Origin: Nigrospora sphaerica
Lineage: Eukaryota > Ascomycota > Sordariomycetes > Amphisphaeriales > Apiosporaceae
Direction of reading: 5' to 3'
Length of the DNA stretch: 64,000 bases
NCBI GenBank assembly: GCA_018287875.1
Contig: JAGVVL010000017.1
Coordinates: forward strand, 806,001-870,000
The notes beneath the pieces are model-generated. The model was not told where the DNA came from, ran no database searches, and saw only the letters and a program-made list of their open reading frames with translations. A program made the translations under genes and the position numbers. This document shows, one piece after another, positions 43,504 through 53,920 of the stretch. Every line of letters begins with the position of its first letter. The first letter of the stretch is position 1.

Positions 43504-44581
43504 TTACTGCTTCAGCAACTTCGCCACTCCGTATCCTGCCAGTCCCACCGCGGAGAAGAGACCAGCCCACATGAAGAGTAGTTTCCTTACAATTCTGGCG
43601 TAGGTCTGTCCTACGGATTCAGACTCGTTGACGCGAGGAAACGGTTCGTTGGGAATTGGCTTATCGAGAAAGCGGCACAGAGGCTCCCAACCTTCACTGA
43701 GCCTCATCTCCAGTAACTGATCCTTGGGGACTACTTTCCGCACCGAGTCATTGTATTGTTCGACCAGTTCTGGAAAACCATCAGCCGGATTGGGAACTGA
43801 GTCAATCACTACGTTTGGGAAGGGAAGCAGAAGGATTCACAACAGTCATCGGGAAAACAAGGCCGCAACATGACTGGGCATCGAGGGGGGAAGAAAAAGG
43901 CGATCGAAATGACTTACCAGGGCCGTATTCACCCGGTTTCTTGCCCAACCGCATCATTTCCTGGTCGGCTACCATCTTCCACTCCCTGAGAACGCTTGGT
44001 GCCCATCGGAGACCCGGCGCGATACAACACAGGGCCGGCAGGTACCAGGCGGCGGCGTGACTCAGGATATTGTCGAAACTGACCCACCACCTCTGGGGAT
44101 CCCGGACAACCAGAATGACCTTCAAGCCCGGGTACAGCTCGAGCATTTCCGGAATGAGAATGATTGCCGGCAAGTCGGTAATGGCGGCATAACCCCTACA
44201 GAATTCTCGGACGGCTTTCAGCGCCTCTTCCTTCCGCCCCTTTCGTTTGCGCTCCATGGCGGTGCAACAGAGCTTAACGAAGGCTGCAAATCTGTCAGCC
44301 ACTGTAACCGAGTAGCCGATGAGTGGGGAAGGAAAATAGCAGTCGCGTCGCTGGCTTGGGGACGCAGTCCAATTCCAATCCGTCTCGTTTTTCGCCATAG
44401 GTAAAGTTGGCGTACCGTCTTCTCGGGTGAGGAAATGCGTCCCGCCGTGTAGACACGGCCCATTGTACAGCTTCTCTAGGGCCAGCTGCATAGAGTTGGT
44501 TCCTGTGCGACAGTATCCGGCGCCGAGAGCCAGCGGCCGGTCGAATCTTGCGAAATCGGGCTTGGAAGGGGAACCACCCAT
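43504..44581 (-). CDS. Sulfotransferase-like P-loop protein, paralogue 1
   Basis: Three exons, 44581-44416, 44283-43918 and 43808-43504, all joining in phase 1, 278 aa. Residues 19-37 form the nucleotide loop (GAGYCRTGTNSMQLALEKL), of the RTGTxS type in the Sulfotransfer_4 family. LKVILVVRDPQRWWVSFDN holds the RDP...S element that in sulfotransferases contacts the PAPS 3'-phosphate. EGWEPLCRFLDKPIPNEPFPRVN is the conserved C-terminal motif. A hydrophobic helix (FMWAGLFSAVGLAGYGVAKLL) near the end suggests tail anchoring in a membrane. Probable role: sulfate transfer, substrate unknown; such fungal proteins are poorly characterised. It pairs with the homologue at 47582-48627. Confidence 0.9.
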
Positions 44582-44672
44582 TATGCCCGCAGGAAAAGAG
44601 AAAGATACCGGAATCAGTCGTGAATAGAGCAAGTGCGGGAAAGGTGAAGAAGAAAATCAGAAGGGCTGCATT

Positions 44673-45354
44673 AGGCCGTGTTCGCTGCAGCGTTTTAAGG
44701 TCAGTGTTTGACTATTTCGGGGGCCGTGCCACGCCTGCCTTAAGCTGGTACGTATTAAACTTTGAGGATAGAAGCTGTGCATGCCCGGCATGTTCGGACT
44801 CTCGCAGCGTCTCGCATGGGGTCGTGAAGCCTCGCGAGAACATTACTTTTTGGGGACGCCGCCGCGAGACGAGAATCAACACAGCCCCCATCCGCCGTCC
44901 CTCGCGAACTTCCTAAGTCTCCCCCACACGCCGACGAGGCTCGCGATAGCCTCCTCCGCCCTCCGCCCCCCGCTACCCGTGGCCCCTCCGGCGGCGACGA
45001 GGTCCGCGATAGCCTCACCCCTCGAGCCTTGCGCACGAGGCTTGAGTCAAGAGGTGGGTCGCCCCTCACGTAGCGCGAAACGCGGCGTGGAGGTAATTCT
45101 CTCGACGACCAATCCGCGTCCGGAACGGTGGCGGCGATTCACAAAAGCGGCTTCTATATCGAAACGCTAAAACTCAGGCTCTTATTGGATCCCTCGGGAG
45201 CTCTCCACAATCCTCCAGATTGTGACCATACACGCCGGAAAACGATTGACTCGGGCACCGAACGGATCTGCGAGAAATCCAGTGTTTATACGTGTATAGC
45301 AAACAGATAAGTGGAGAACAAGCGGACGCCGAAACGCTGCAGCGAACACGGCCT
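44673..45354. mobile_element. MITE-like element with perfect 23-bp terminal inverted repeats
   Basis: The stretch at 44673-44695 (AGGCCGTGTTCGCTGCAGCG, then TTT) recurs exactly in inverted orientation at 45332-45354, bounding 682 bp. The interior is GC-rich, has no convincing coding frame, and contains a 21-bp direct near-repeat (GACGAGG..CGCGATAGCCTC at 44933 and 44996, two mismatches, 63 bp apart). Size, lack of coding capacity and long perfect ends fit a non-autonomous DNA transposon (MITE). A target-site duplication is not obvious: flanks read GCATT on the left and TGGTG on the right. It lies 92 bp upstream of sulfotransferase-like paralogue 1, within its promoter. Confidence 0.75.
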
Positions 45355-46095
45355 TGGTGTAAAGTCTAGACTTTACTGATGGCTTGCTCCCTTGCCTCTT
45401 GTTCTCTCAGGGCTCTTCGCGCCCACCAACCCATTCCCCACATGCTATGCACTACGGGGCAGTCGGGTACACATTCACGCGCGCTGTGGGGATAACCGTC
45501 AAGCCGTGTCAAAGAGTCTGTGTACTAGAGCCAGTCGGCCTCGTAGCATAGAGGGAGGGAGGGAGGACGGTTTCCACCAGGCACCTCTTGCAGGGCTTTA
45601 TTTACTTTGCTACGTGTTAGAGTTCCGTTTGGCCGCACTGAATGCGAGTGTGTAACCACATAGTCTTCAAGAGAGGGGGTTCGGGATTAGACAGCCCCGG
45701 GCAGGTCGTGATGGGAGTGGATACGAACCGGCAACAAACGGGGGTGGGCACGACACGAAGTGGAGGGTCGTTGATGCTACACTGTACATGTACGTCGGTT
45801 TAGGCGCCGTGACAAACGCACGGGTCGCCCAATGGGGCACGTTCCGCGGCCTCGGCGGGTTCGGAACGGTGCCGTATCGTCACCCAAACCCCTGCACATC
45901 GTCGAGGGGAGGGCCGGTCATCGCCACACTTGCATTTGCTCAGCCCATGGCGGTTGATTGACTCGGATGCCTTTCCCGCACCGTTTTTAACCCTACAATA
46001 TCCGGATTCCCCTTTGAACTCCCGAGGGGGGACCCATCCCCCCCTTCCATCCGTGGTTGACTCGACTATCCCCGTACCTTTGACCATCGTGCGAC
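45355..46095. other. Intergenic, no gene seen
   Basis: Between the inverted-repeat element and the methyltransferase gene. A GAGGGAGGGAGGGAGGACGG purine patch lies near 45550-45570. Presumed promoter of the methyltransferase. Confidence 0.5.
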
Positions 46096-47259
46096 ATGGA
46101 TCCGAACTGCTGGGCGCCTTTTGACCCGGCCGTCGCGGGGGAAGAATGGGATCGCCGGTCTGATCCGCTCCCAGAGCCCCGCCGGAACGGGAGGCGAATG
46201 AGTGGCAGCACGATAGAGGATCGAGTCATGCCCATCATCGACGGCGGCAGGAAGTACCAGGGGTACATGCCCGGCGGTGAGCATATCCCTGGCTTGGCCA
46301 ACCTTGACCCTCCCCGGGGGCCGCTCGGTCGGTGCTAACACGGTTTCCGGGGAAGAGTACATGCTGCCCATCGACGGCGCGGAGCAGGACCGTCTGGACT
46401 TCAACCACCAGTTCTTCAAGATCCTGCTGGACGGCCGGCTCAGCGTCGTCCCCTTCGAGGAGCCGCCCAGGTCGGTCTTGGACATCGGGACCGGCACCGG
46501 CATCTGGGCCCTCGAGTGGGCCGAGCAGAACCCGGCGTCGCACGTCTACGGCACCGACCTGAGCCGGATCCAGCCCGACACGACGATGCAGAACCTCACC
46601 TGGATCCTCGAGAATTCGGAAAAGCACGAGTGGTCCTACTACGAGCCGCTGCACTACATCCACCTGCGCGCCACCGGCCCGTGCTTCGACGACATGGGCA
46701 CCGTGCTCCGCAAGTGCTACGAGAACCTGCGGCCGGGCGGCTGGATCGAGCTCCAGGACGGCGCCATCGAGCTACGGTGCGACGACGCCTCCACCTTCGG
46801 CACCTCCATCGCCGACCTGTTCTGGGCCCTGAACAACGGCGCACAGAAGCTCGGCAGGACCTGCTCCGCCCTAAAAGCTTCCGCGCCTACCTCGAGGACG
46901 CCGGCTTCGTTAACATCCAGATTATCGAGTTCGCCGTGCCCGGGAGCCCGTGGCCTGCGGACCCCAAGATGAAACTTTGCGGCTATTACATGGCGCGGGC
47001 CCTCCATAACAGTGTCGACAGCTACAGCAAGTTCCTGGAAGCAGCAGGGCTGACGCCCGACGAAATCGTTGATCTTACGTCGCGGTTAGAAAGGGATTTG
47101 AGCCGGGTCGATATTCATTGGTATATTCCCTGGTAAGTCACACCCAGCCAATGTGGAAATGGCCCCATGCTGACTTTCCGCAGTTATGTTGCCATGGCGC
47201 AAAAGCCCTTCAGCCCTTCTCCGTTCAACTACGTCTGCGAGGGCCAGTACCCGACTTGA
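46096..47259 (+). pseudogene. LaeA-like SAM methyltransferase gene with a one-base frameshift
   Basis: Exons 46096-46276, 46356-47132 and 47184-47259. The middle exon encodes the class I methyltransferase core: YMLPIDGAEQDRLDFNHQFF, motif I VLDIGTGTGIWALEWAE, VYGTDLSRIQP, and LRPGGWIELQD. These are the LaeA/Methyltransf_23 signatures. After GAQKLGR (near 46850) the frame closes with unrelated residues, while LLRPKSFRAYLEDAGFV continues in another frame, consistent with one base missing at about 46853-46860. No intron fits there. Downstream the frame is intact to WYIPC-YVAMAQKPF over a GTAAGT intron. Either a recent inactivation or an assembly error. If functional, it would methylate a metabolite or protein; LaeA itself regulates secondary metabolism. 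Confidence 0.87.
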
Positions 47260-47581
47260 AGATAAGCAAGGGGCCGGGGTCCGTTAGCCACCCCCAAGCT
47301 CGGTAGGGGAGGCCTTGGCGTGCCGGGAAACTCTGATGTCAGCATCAGAAGAACAATAACGGGGGAGCTCGTTCCATAATTTCCAGCAGAATCACACAGT
47401 ATATTTCGACTCTCCATTCGCTATTTATCCGGTAACCATAGGCCACGCAGGTCGCACTAGTATATAATCAACTCGAGGATCCGTAAACCACGTGGGTTCG
47501 TGAGCATGAAAAAGCGAGAAAACTGCAATATTCATGGATTACTGGCCAATATCAATGGGCAACTACTCCATGCAGACCATC
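47260..47581. other. Short convergent intergenic region
   Basis: About 320 bases between the 3' ends of the methyltransferase and paralogue 2. Nothing recognisable. Confidence 0.5.
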
Positions 47582-48627
47582 CTACATGGGGAGAAACTTC
47601 ATGCCGGCATATACGGTCAAACCGATGCCAGTGAAGAGGCCCACCCACATCAAGCCGAGCTTCAAAAACAACTGGGCACCCATCTTTTTGGCAGCCTCGG
47701 CGTCGTTAACCCAGGGAAATGGTTCGTCAGGGATGGGCTTCCCTAGGAACTTGCAAAGCGGCTCCCATCCCTCGTTCATTTTCATAATCAACAATTGTTC
47801 CTTAGGCACCAGATTGATGACGTATTGGTTGTATAGCTCGAGGTGTTCTGCAGACGGTAAGTTTTGTATCCGTGTGCCACTTTTGCTCCGGGGAAGGGCA
47901 GCAGTAACCTACCGGGAATGTAGCCCTCGACCGGCTCTTTGCCGGCCTCTCTCAGCAGATTATCACAGAAATAGTTGAAGTAGTCGAAATGTATCGGGAA
48001 CCAGCGGGCACCGGGTCCAATGGCAACAATCATGCGCATGTACCAGGGCGTGGCGACTTTCACTGTGTCGTCGATGCTTTGGGCCCACCTGGAAGGAGAA
48101 GAAGACGAAGAGGAGTCTGTCAGCAAGGAAAACCATAGGCCGGGACGGCGTCGGACCGCCCTTCGCGGGAGACGGGAGAGCGCCGCTCACTTTTTGGGGT
48201 CGCGGTCGACCAGCACCACCTTGATGTCCGGGTACAGCTCCAGCAGCTCCGGGATGATGAAGGGGGCCGGGGTATCCGAGAGGCCGGCGAGGCCCCGGGT
48301 GCCTTCGCGGACGGCCTTCAGGGCGCGCTGCTTGTCGCCCTTCCGTTTCGCCACCAAGGCTTCGGACCAGAGCCGGACGAGCCCTGGGGGCGGCGAGCAC
48401 GTGTTAACGACGTGGCAAACCCGGCAGGGGCGGGGTTGGGGAAGAGGAGGAGAGCACGTACTATCGCTGCCCCCAACGACATGGGTACCGCCATGGGCGA
48501 CGTGGCCGCCGACCAGGCGCTCCAGGGCCAGGGCCATCGAACTGGTCCCCGTCCGGCAGAAGCCGCCGTTAAGCACGACGGGGCCGTCGAACTTCTCATA
48601 GTCGGGCTTGGAGATCTTGCCTCCCAT
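47582..48627 (-). CDS. Sulfotransferase-like P-loop protein, paralogue 2
   Basis: Four exons, 48627-48462, 48383-48191, 48088-47913 and 47847-47582, 266 aa. Exon 1 is 166 nt, the same as in paralogue 1, and the first and last introns sit at equivalent codons. An additional intron interrupts the gene right after the DRDPKK motif. Key parts: GGFCRTGTSSMALALERL nucleotide loop, HGGTHVVG, IKVVLVDRDPKK then WAQSID, and EGWEPLCKFLGKPIPDEPFP. A C-terminal hydrophobic helix (LKLGLMWVGLFTGIGLTVYA) mirrors the partner. Start at 48627 gives MGGKISKPDYEKFDGP, aligned with MGGSPSKPDFARFDRP of the other copy. Gly2 after Met in both could permit N-myristoylation. Confidence 0.92.
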
Positions 48628-50286
48628 TGTGAGTTTGTTTAAAGGGCTGCGGGAAAACTTGGCTGGAAGCACCGAAGAAGGGGGGTTTGCGTCGGGGAGG
48701 CGTAGGGGCCAATTGGAGAGGCGAATATGGAAACGGATGGAACGGGGGGAACCATTGAGATTTCTGGCACAACCCTCTCGGGCGCATTAAAAGCAGCTGC
48801 CCAGCTGCCCTTCCTTCTACTCCGTCGGTTTCTTTCTCTCCCTTGTTGCTTTCTCAACCGAGCTTGCCTGCCGACTTTCCCATGTTGGCTCCACGTGGGG
48901 CGGTCCTGCACAAACAAAAACGAATATTGGCAAACCGTCGACCCGGGCGTGGAGCCGTACCAAACTGTCGGGTTCGCGGCACCAATGGGAAAGCCATCAC
49001 CGCCCAGGACCCCGGGCGTTGTTGCAAACGACAGAGAATGCAACGCAAACTCTGCACGCCACGTACGACAACCAACGTCCTACTTGTTCACGGGTGGGGA
49101 GCCTTCCAGAGGAAGCGCCATGATTTCGGATGCGTAGCCCTTCCCCCCCTGGACATCCCTGCCGTGGGCGATGGCTGGGACGTGGGTCGCAGCTTGACCA
49201 TCGAGCAACCGGCAGGTAGGTTCGTGTCCCTCTGTATTGGCCACTTTGGTTATCAGGCGCGCGAGTAGGCTTGATAGCGTTCCGGTGTAGCCTGCCAGCT
49301 CCGGGGGGGCCTCTTGGGTGCTCGGGTGTCAGAGAGAGGAATCGATATACGAAGGGATAAGGGGACTTCTCTCCATGCAGGGCTCAGTATAGGCCCCAAT
49401 AGATTGTCTAGTGATGGATCCCTGATCCTCCTCTCCTTATCTCGGGTCCTACAATCCCCTTACAAGCAGGTCCTCTTCGCTCGAGCCATTCTCTCCGACC
49501 TTTCCGGAGATCCGGACGTCTTGCGTACGACCTCTGACATCGGGGGGGCTGCTCGGATGGGCTGCTTCCGCCGGGGGCTGAGGTGGGCCTCGGGGGGTGT
49601 GTGGGGGCTGCTCGAGGGGCGGGGCAGCGAGGGCGGCGAGGGACGCGATGGAGAAGGATGAGGTACGGCGACGGAGACGGAGATGGATTCTCGCGATACC
49701 CTCACCCAGGGCCTTCTCCAGGACCTGAAATGAAAGATGCATGTATCCTCTAAAGAGATTAAGGTGTGGGGTTACATTCAATAAAGCTTGTGCTACCAGC
49801 AAGGCTTGTGGATTTGTACATGTTTGAGCCCATCTTAGCTTCCATAGGCTGTGCCTTTAGACTGGACACCACCGCCACGGTGAAGCGTGGGCTCGTCGGT
49901 AATGACCATTTAAGACTACTGAATTTATCTACAAGTACAAAAACGAACGACAAAAACCAAAAACCAAGCGAATGACGCGTCTAGCAGACCCCGTCGGCCC
50001 TCCTCGTCCCCCTTCCTCAGCCTACCTCGAACAGGCACCGCCCCGGGCTGACTCGCCCATCGACGAGCCGGTCAGCCCCCAAAGATGATCAGCAAGTCGA
50101 CCGGCGAGCCAGCTCCACGTCTTGACCTTGACGAGCCTCTTGAGCGGTTGCCCCGGTACCGCGGCGGCCGTTGACGATATCGGCGAGCTCAAGGAGCATC
50201 TCTCTAGTTAGTGCGACCGCTTGGGGTTTCTGGGAGAACCAAGGCCAGGCAGCACGCTCCTTACGGACGCATCGCGTTACGAATCC
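48628..50286. other. Intergenic, no gene seen
   Basis: Left end is the promoter of paralogue 2. Open frames at 48639-49043 and 49449-49802 lack any family signature. An ATTTATC/AACGAC-type AT-rich patch lies near 49900-49975. Confidence 0.45.
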
Positions 50287-50487
50287 CTACACCGTGATTA
50301 GCAGCGCCAGGATGCCGAGGATCCGAAGCATCCAGTCCATACGGCAGCACGTGTCACAGAAGACTGGCACGGGCGGCTTGTCGTGGACGAAGCTGATTGG
50401 AAGCTCCGGCTTGTCCTGGACCAGTGGAACGGCCATGGTGAGGCCAGCTAGGACGAAGACTACAAGACGAGAGATGACGGTAGCCAT
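50287..50487 (-). CDS. Candidate small secreted peptide with DKP repeats
   Basis: 66 aa. A strong signal peptide (MATVISRLVVFVLAGLTMAV) is followed by two similar 11-residue units, LVQDKPELPIS and FVHDKPPVPVF, then CDTCC and a hydrophobic end (WMLRILGILALLITV). The hydrophobic C-terminus might be a GPI-type signal or indicate a missed intron. The context of the start is good (ATCAAAATGGC). No family recognised; small size and lack of confirmed splicing keep this tentative. Confidence 0.4.
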   Translation of the reverse strand: MATVISRLVVFVLAGLTMAVPLVQDKPELPISFVHDKPPVPVFCDTCCRMDWMLRILGILALLITV

Positions 50488-51672
50488 TTTGATCCAAATG
50501 ATGTTGTATTGATGAGGCTATAAAACTGGGGGTTAGAACGAATGGTGATGCTGCTCTGGTATTGTGCAAAATGCTTTTGGGGGGAATTTCAACAGGAAGC
50601 AGCCAGACTTGGGGGAAACATGCTCTTTATACTTTTTAGACTCGGTCAGCTCAACGGTTGAGCCCCAAATAATGAAGTCGGGCTGGGGAACGGTGGACTC
50701 AATAGTTCGCTTGTGGCAGGGCACACCTGACTTCCACATCTGGCGTAGGCGCGGTTGATATACTCTGCGCAAGCCCGTTCGTGGCAGGATGCGCCTGCTC
50801 TGGCATATAAAGGTGAAGTTGACATGCTCCGGCATGTGGAATGGCAAGTGTATCGGACTGGGTGGAGTAAGAAGAGTATTAGACCGGGCGGAATGACAAG
50901 ATTATTGGGCCGGGTGGTACGCCAAACATGTCGGGGCATGACGGCGTAGCAGGTGTGAGAATGTGGACGATAGGTATCTGATACAAAAATGACGAAGGTT
51001 TAATTTGATAAGATGGAGGGACGCTGACATGGGATCGTATCGCCAGTGGTTAATATAAAACATGCCCGCCACAGTTTGCTCTTGTGCAGATGTTGATTTT
51101 CCTATCTTAGAGAATAGAGTAACTCGACGTCGATTATGTCTCGCATCAGCTGGGGTAACCGAGAAGGTGAAGGAAGGAATGGAGTACGTCGATATCTGGA
51201 AGGCTAGTTAGGTGCGTATGCGCAACGTCGGATTTCGAGGACCCTCGCGAACTCCTCTCTTGTTGTTTCCGTCAGGTGTGAGGGTCTCGTGTGTCTTTCT
51301 TGCGATGAATATTATTAATATAGTAGATGATGATGGTGGTGAATGTAAAGGATGGTTAAAGGATGACATGAAGAGATTTTGTGTAATATGTTGATGTGTG
51401 GAAGGGTAATTGTCTTGATTGTTACCTGGCTGAGTCAATTAGTCTTGCACTATCCCAGTCTCCGACCTTGACTGGCAGTATCGAGAGTTTTACGTTTGCA
51501 TCAAATTCCCGTTCAGTTCCCTAGCAAGAAATTTGAGAACAGATTGTTGGTTCCCATGAAAGGTTCTGTTCAAATGCGGTTTTCCCGGCCAAACCTCCAG
51601 ATCTTCAGTAAAAAGTGAAAACACGGCTTGGAATACGATGCTGCCAAAATGCCTCGGCTATGTGCGCCATGG
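50488..51672. other. Intergenic, no gene seen
   Basis: AT-richer than most of the window. A TATAAAG on the plus strand at about 50800-50806 has no clear gene after it. Nothing else supported. Confidence 0.45.
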
Positions 51673-52388
51673 TTACACGTGTGGCTGCCACATTGAGGTT
51701 GATGAATTTGATGATCGTTTGCTGTACCAGGACACAAGGTTCTCACCAGTTTCGCCCATAAATCCTGGTGTTGTGTAGCAGGTCATTTTGCCGCTGACCG
51801 ACAAGCTATACGCCTTTCCGAGGTTTTCCAAGCCATCTTGAAGGACACGGGCTATGTCCTCATTGCCCACCAAGGTGTTTGTTTCGCGGCCGGTGCAGTC
51901 GACAGGTCCTGCACAGTAATTTACATCCACACGAAGTTCGCAGGTCCGGTAGGACGCAAACGACACTGGGTTATCCAAGATTTTCCAAGTGTTCAGTTTA
52001 GAGTCTTTATCTGCTTTGATCGACCAAAGTTTCTCGATAGGTGTCTCGCAGTGTGCTCTCAGAGGAGAGCGATCGTTTGTGGCATCATTGATGAAAAAGT
52101 AGTCCCAGCACCATCGAGCCGCGGCGAGTTTTCCATCGTTGTCCCGCGAACTTATGTTGGAAGGCGAGCTGGATCTGCCGATGAAAGGTGTGTGTTGACG
52201 CCCAAGAGAGAAGATGATGTCTCCGAGGGTTGGGATTGGTGAGAGCGGCGGACGCGCAGAGCGCTAACAGTATAATGGCCAGATTGATTGACATGAAAAG
52301 CCAAATCATTTGACAACCAATATGTCAGTATCTCAGTTTTAGCAGTACCACGAGGCTCGGTTCATCCAGCACTCACCTTGCCGAGCAT
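51673..52388 (-). CDS. Hce2/Ecp2-like effector-domain protein, start uncertain
   Basis: A single open frame from 52268 down to 51673 encodes an Hce2 (Ecp2 effector homologue) domain: WCWDYFFINDATNDRSP, a CETPIEKLW segment, SYRTCELRVDV, then VGNEDIARVLQDGL, SGKMTCY and VSWYSKR. Ecp2-type proteins are secreted, disulfide-bonded fungal effectors, some necrosis-inducing. This frame has no ATG. Two ways to start it exist: a 12-nt first exon 52388-52377 joined over a GTGAGT...TACTGAC...TTAG intron (52376-52264), phase 0, giving 200 aa without signal peptide; or the ATG at 52294, which gives a good signal peptide (MSINLAIILLALCASAA) but in another frame. So the gene may use the short exon, be alternatively spliced, or be frameshifted. 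Domain call firm, start open. Confidence 0.72.
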
Positions 52389-53920
52389 GACAGCTAAGTC
52401 TCGCCTCGGAGTGACTCGTTCGATGTTTGAATACGAATGCCGCCTTGATCCGCAATCTCTGAGGTACGGAGCCGGGACTTGTATGCGTAACTGTCGAACG
52501 GTGGTGAGGGAGCTTGCAAGGTGGATTGATTGATCCAAGAGAAAGGAGAAATCAGTGCCATAGGAGGGAGGAGATTTCGATTTATATACAGTGGGCGTGA
52601 AGACCAAAGAGCAGTTGGGAGGTTAAGTCCCCCAGCAAATGACATGCAATTACTGACTGTCTAAACATCGGCAGGTGTGGAATGTTCCAACAGATTCAGG
52701 AAATGTGAATACTAGTGCCGCCCCAACAGCACTTCAGGTGTTAAGACGAGAGGAGGCCCTGGCGTTAGAAGCACTTATACTACGGTGCTCACAGTTGACT
52801 TGAGTGGGGTAACAAGTACTCTTCAGCCACTGTTTCTATAAGGCCGTCTGCTAATTGGTCGACTTAACGTTCAGGTCGAGATTAGTCTTTCCTGAACCTG
52901 TTGGGGTAAAACGGTCAACTATATCTGCTTGGCAATACCAAGCAAACGCAAAATAATGCAAGCCTGTTGCAGCATGAGCGAATTACCCAAGACAGATTTT
53001 GGGCGGCTTCTCCTAGTAACTTTCCTGCCCCGTGCGCCCCCGTGCAGTATGGTATGCATACATCAGCCGTTGGGCAAACATCAGGAGGGGAGTTCCGTGA
53101 TACCTGTGTAAGGGCTCTCATGGCTGAGCCAAGTGTAAATACCAAAGATCGGGCTTCGGTGCAACACGAGATATCTGTTCATTTGCCTCGTACCGACGGC
53201 CCGATTTTTGCAGCCATTTCTATCGAAGCCGTCTCACACAGCCTCGCACCGTGTCTCCGGTTCGTGCAAGACAAGGCCGTAAAAAACCAATCAGAGTGGA
53301 AACTAGCCGGAGCTGATCGGGTTGGAGAGCTGTGTATGCCTTGCGCTAGAGGTGCTTAATTAAAGGAGATAGCGGAGTTTGGGTGTCGGCTTGGAGCGGT
53401 CAGGACTCGGACACTTCGCCGTCGGGGCGAAGTGGAGGAAGGGAGTGCTGGGTTTTCCGAGGCGGACCGGGTATGTCGGCTGACGGAGGCGATATGGCTC
53501 TGGCGTCCGTTCGTGCCAGTCCCGTGTGAGACGCGCCCTGTGACTCCTCGCTCGTGGTCGGGATGTAGGTAGGTACATTTGTACCCCCCTTGATGCTCAG
53601 CCACCACCATCAGTCAAATCGGGCGAACTTTTTGGCTGCGGAATAAATGCGGGGTTCCTCGCAGTCAGCCTAGCTAGCCAGCCAACCTCAACTTGCCTCA
53701 CGCCCCTGCCCACGCCTATGCCTACCCTCCCTCCCCTTTCCCATTCATTAAAGCGCGCTGTCAATATCGTCGTCCCCATAGACGATCCTTTTGCCAGCCG
53801 TGCGCCGGGTTGATAGACGCCGCTGTTCCCAAGCCGAGTCGTTGCGCGCCTTTGATCGCATCGCCATTCTGGAACCGTCCGCTCTCCTGCTGCGATTGCG
53901 ACCTTGTCGCACCGCCCCAA
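52389..53920. other. Divergent promoter region, no gene seen
   Basis: Upstream of the Hce2-like gene (-) and the HIT-like gene (+). The probable Hce2 leader contains a short ATG-initiated frame at about 52561-52394 (minus strand) ending just before the 12-nt exon, a potential uORF. The right end is pyrimidine-rich, typical leader. No gene supported. Confidence 0.45.
52581..52588 (-). promoter_or_regulatory. TATA box of the Hce2-like gene
   Basis: TATATAAA on the minus strand, 193 bases before the proposed ATG at 52388 and 287 bases before the alternative ATG at 52294. Its distance favours the former as translation start. Confidence 0.5.
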
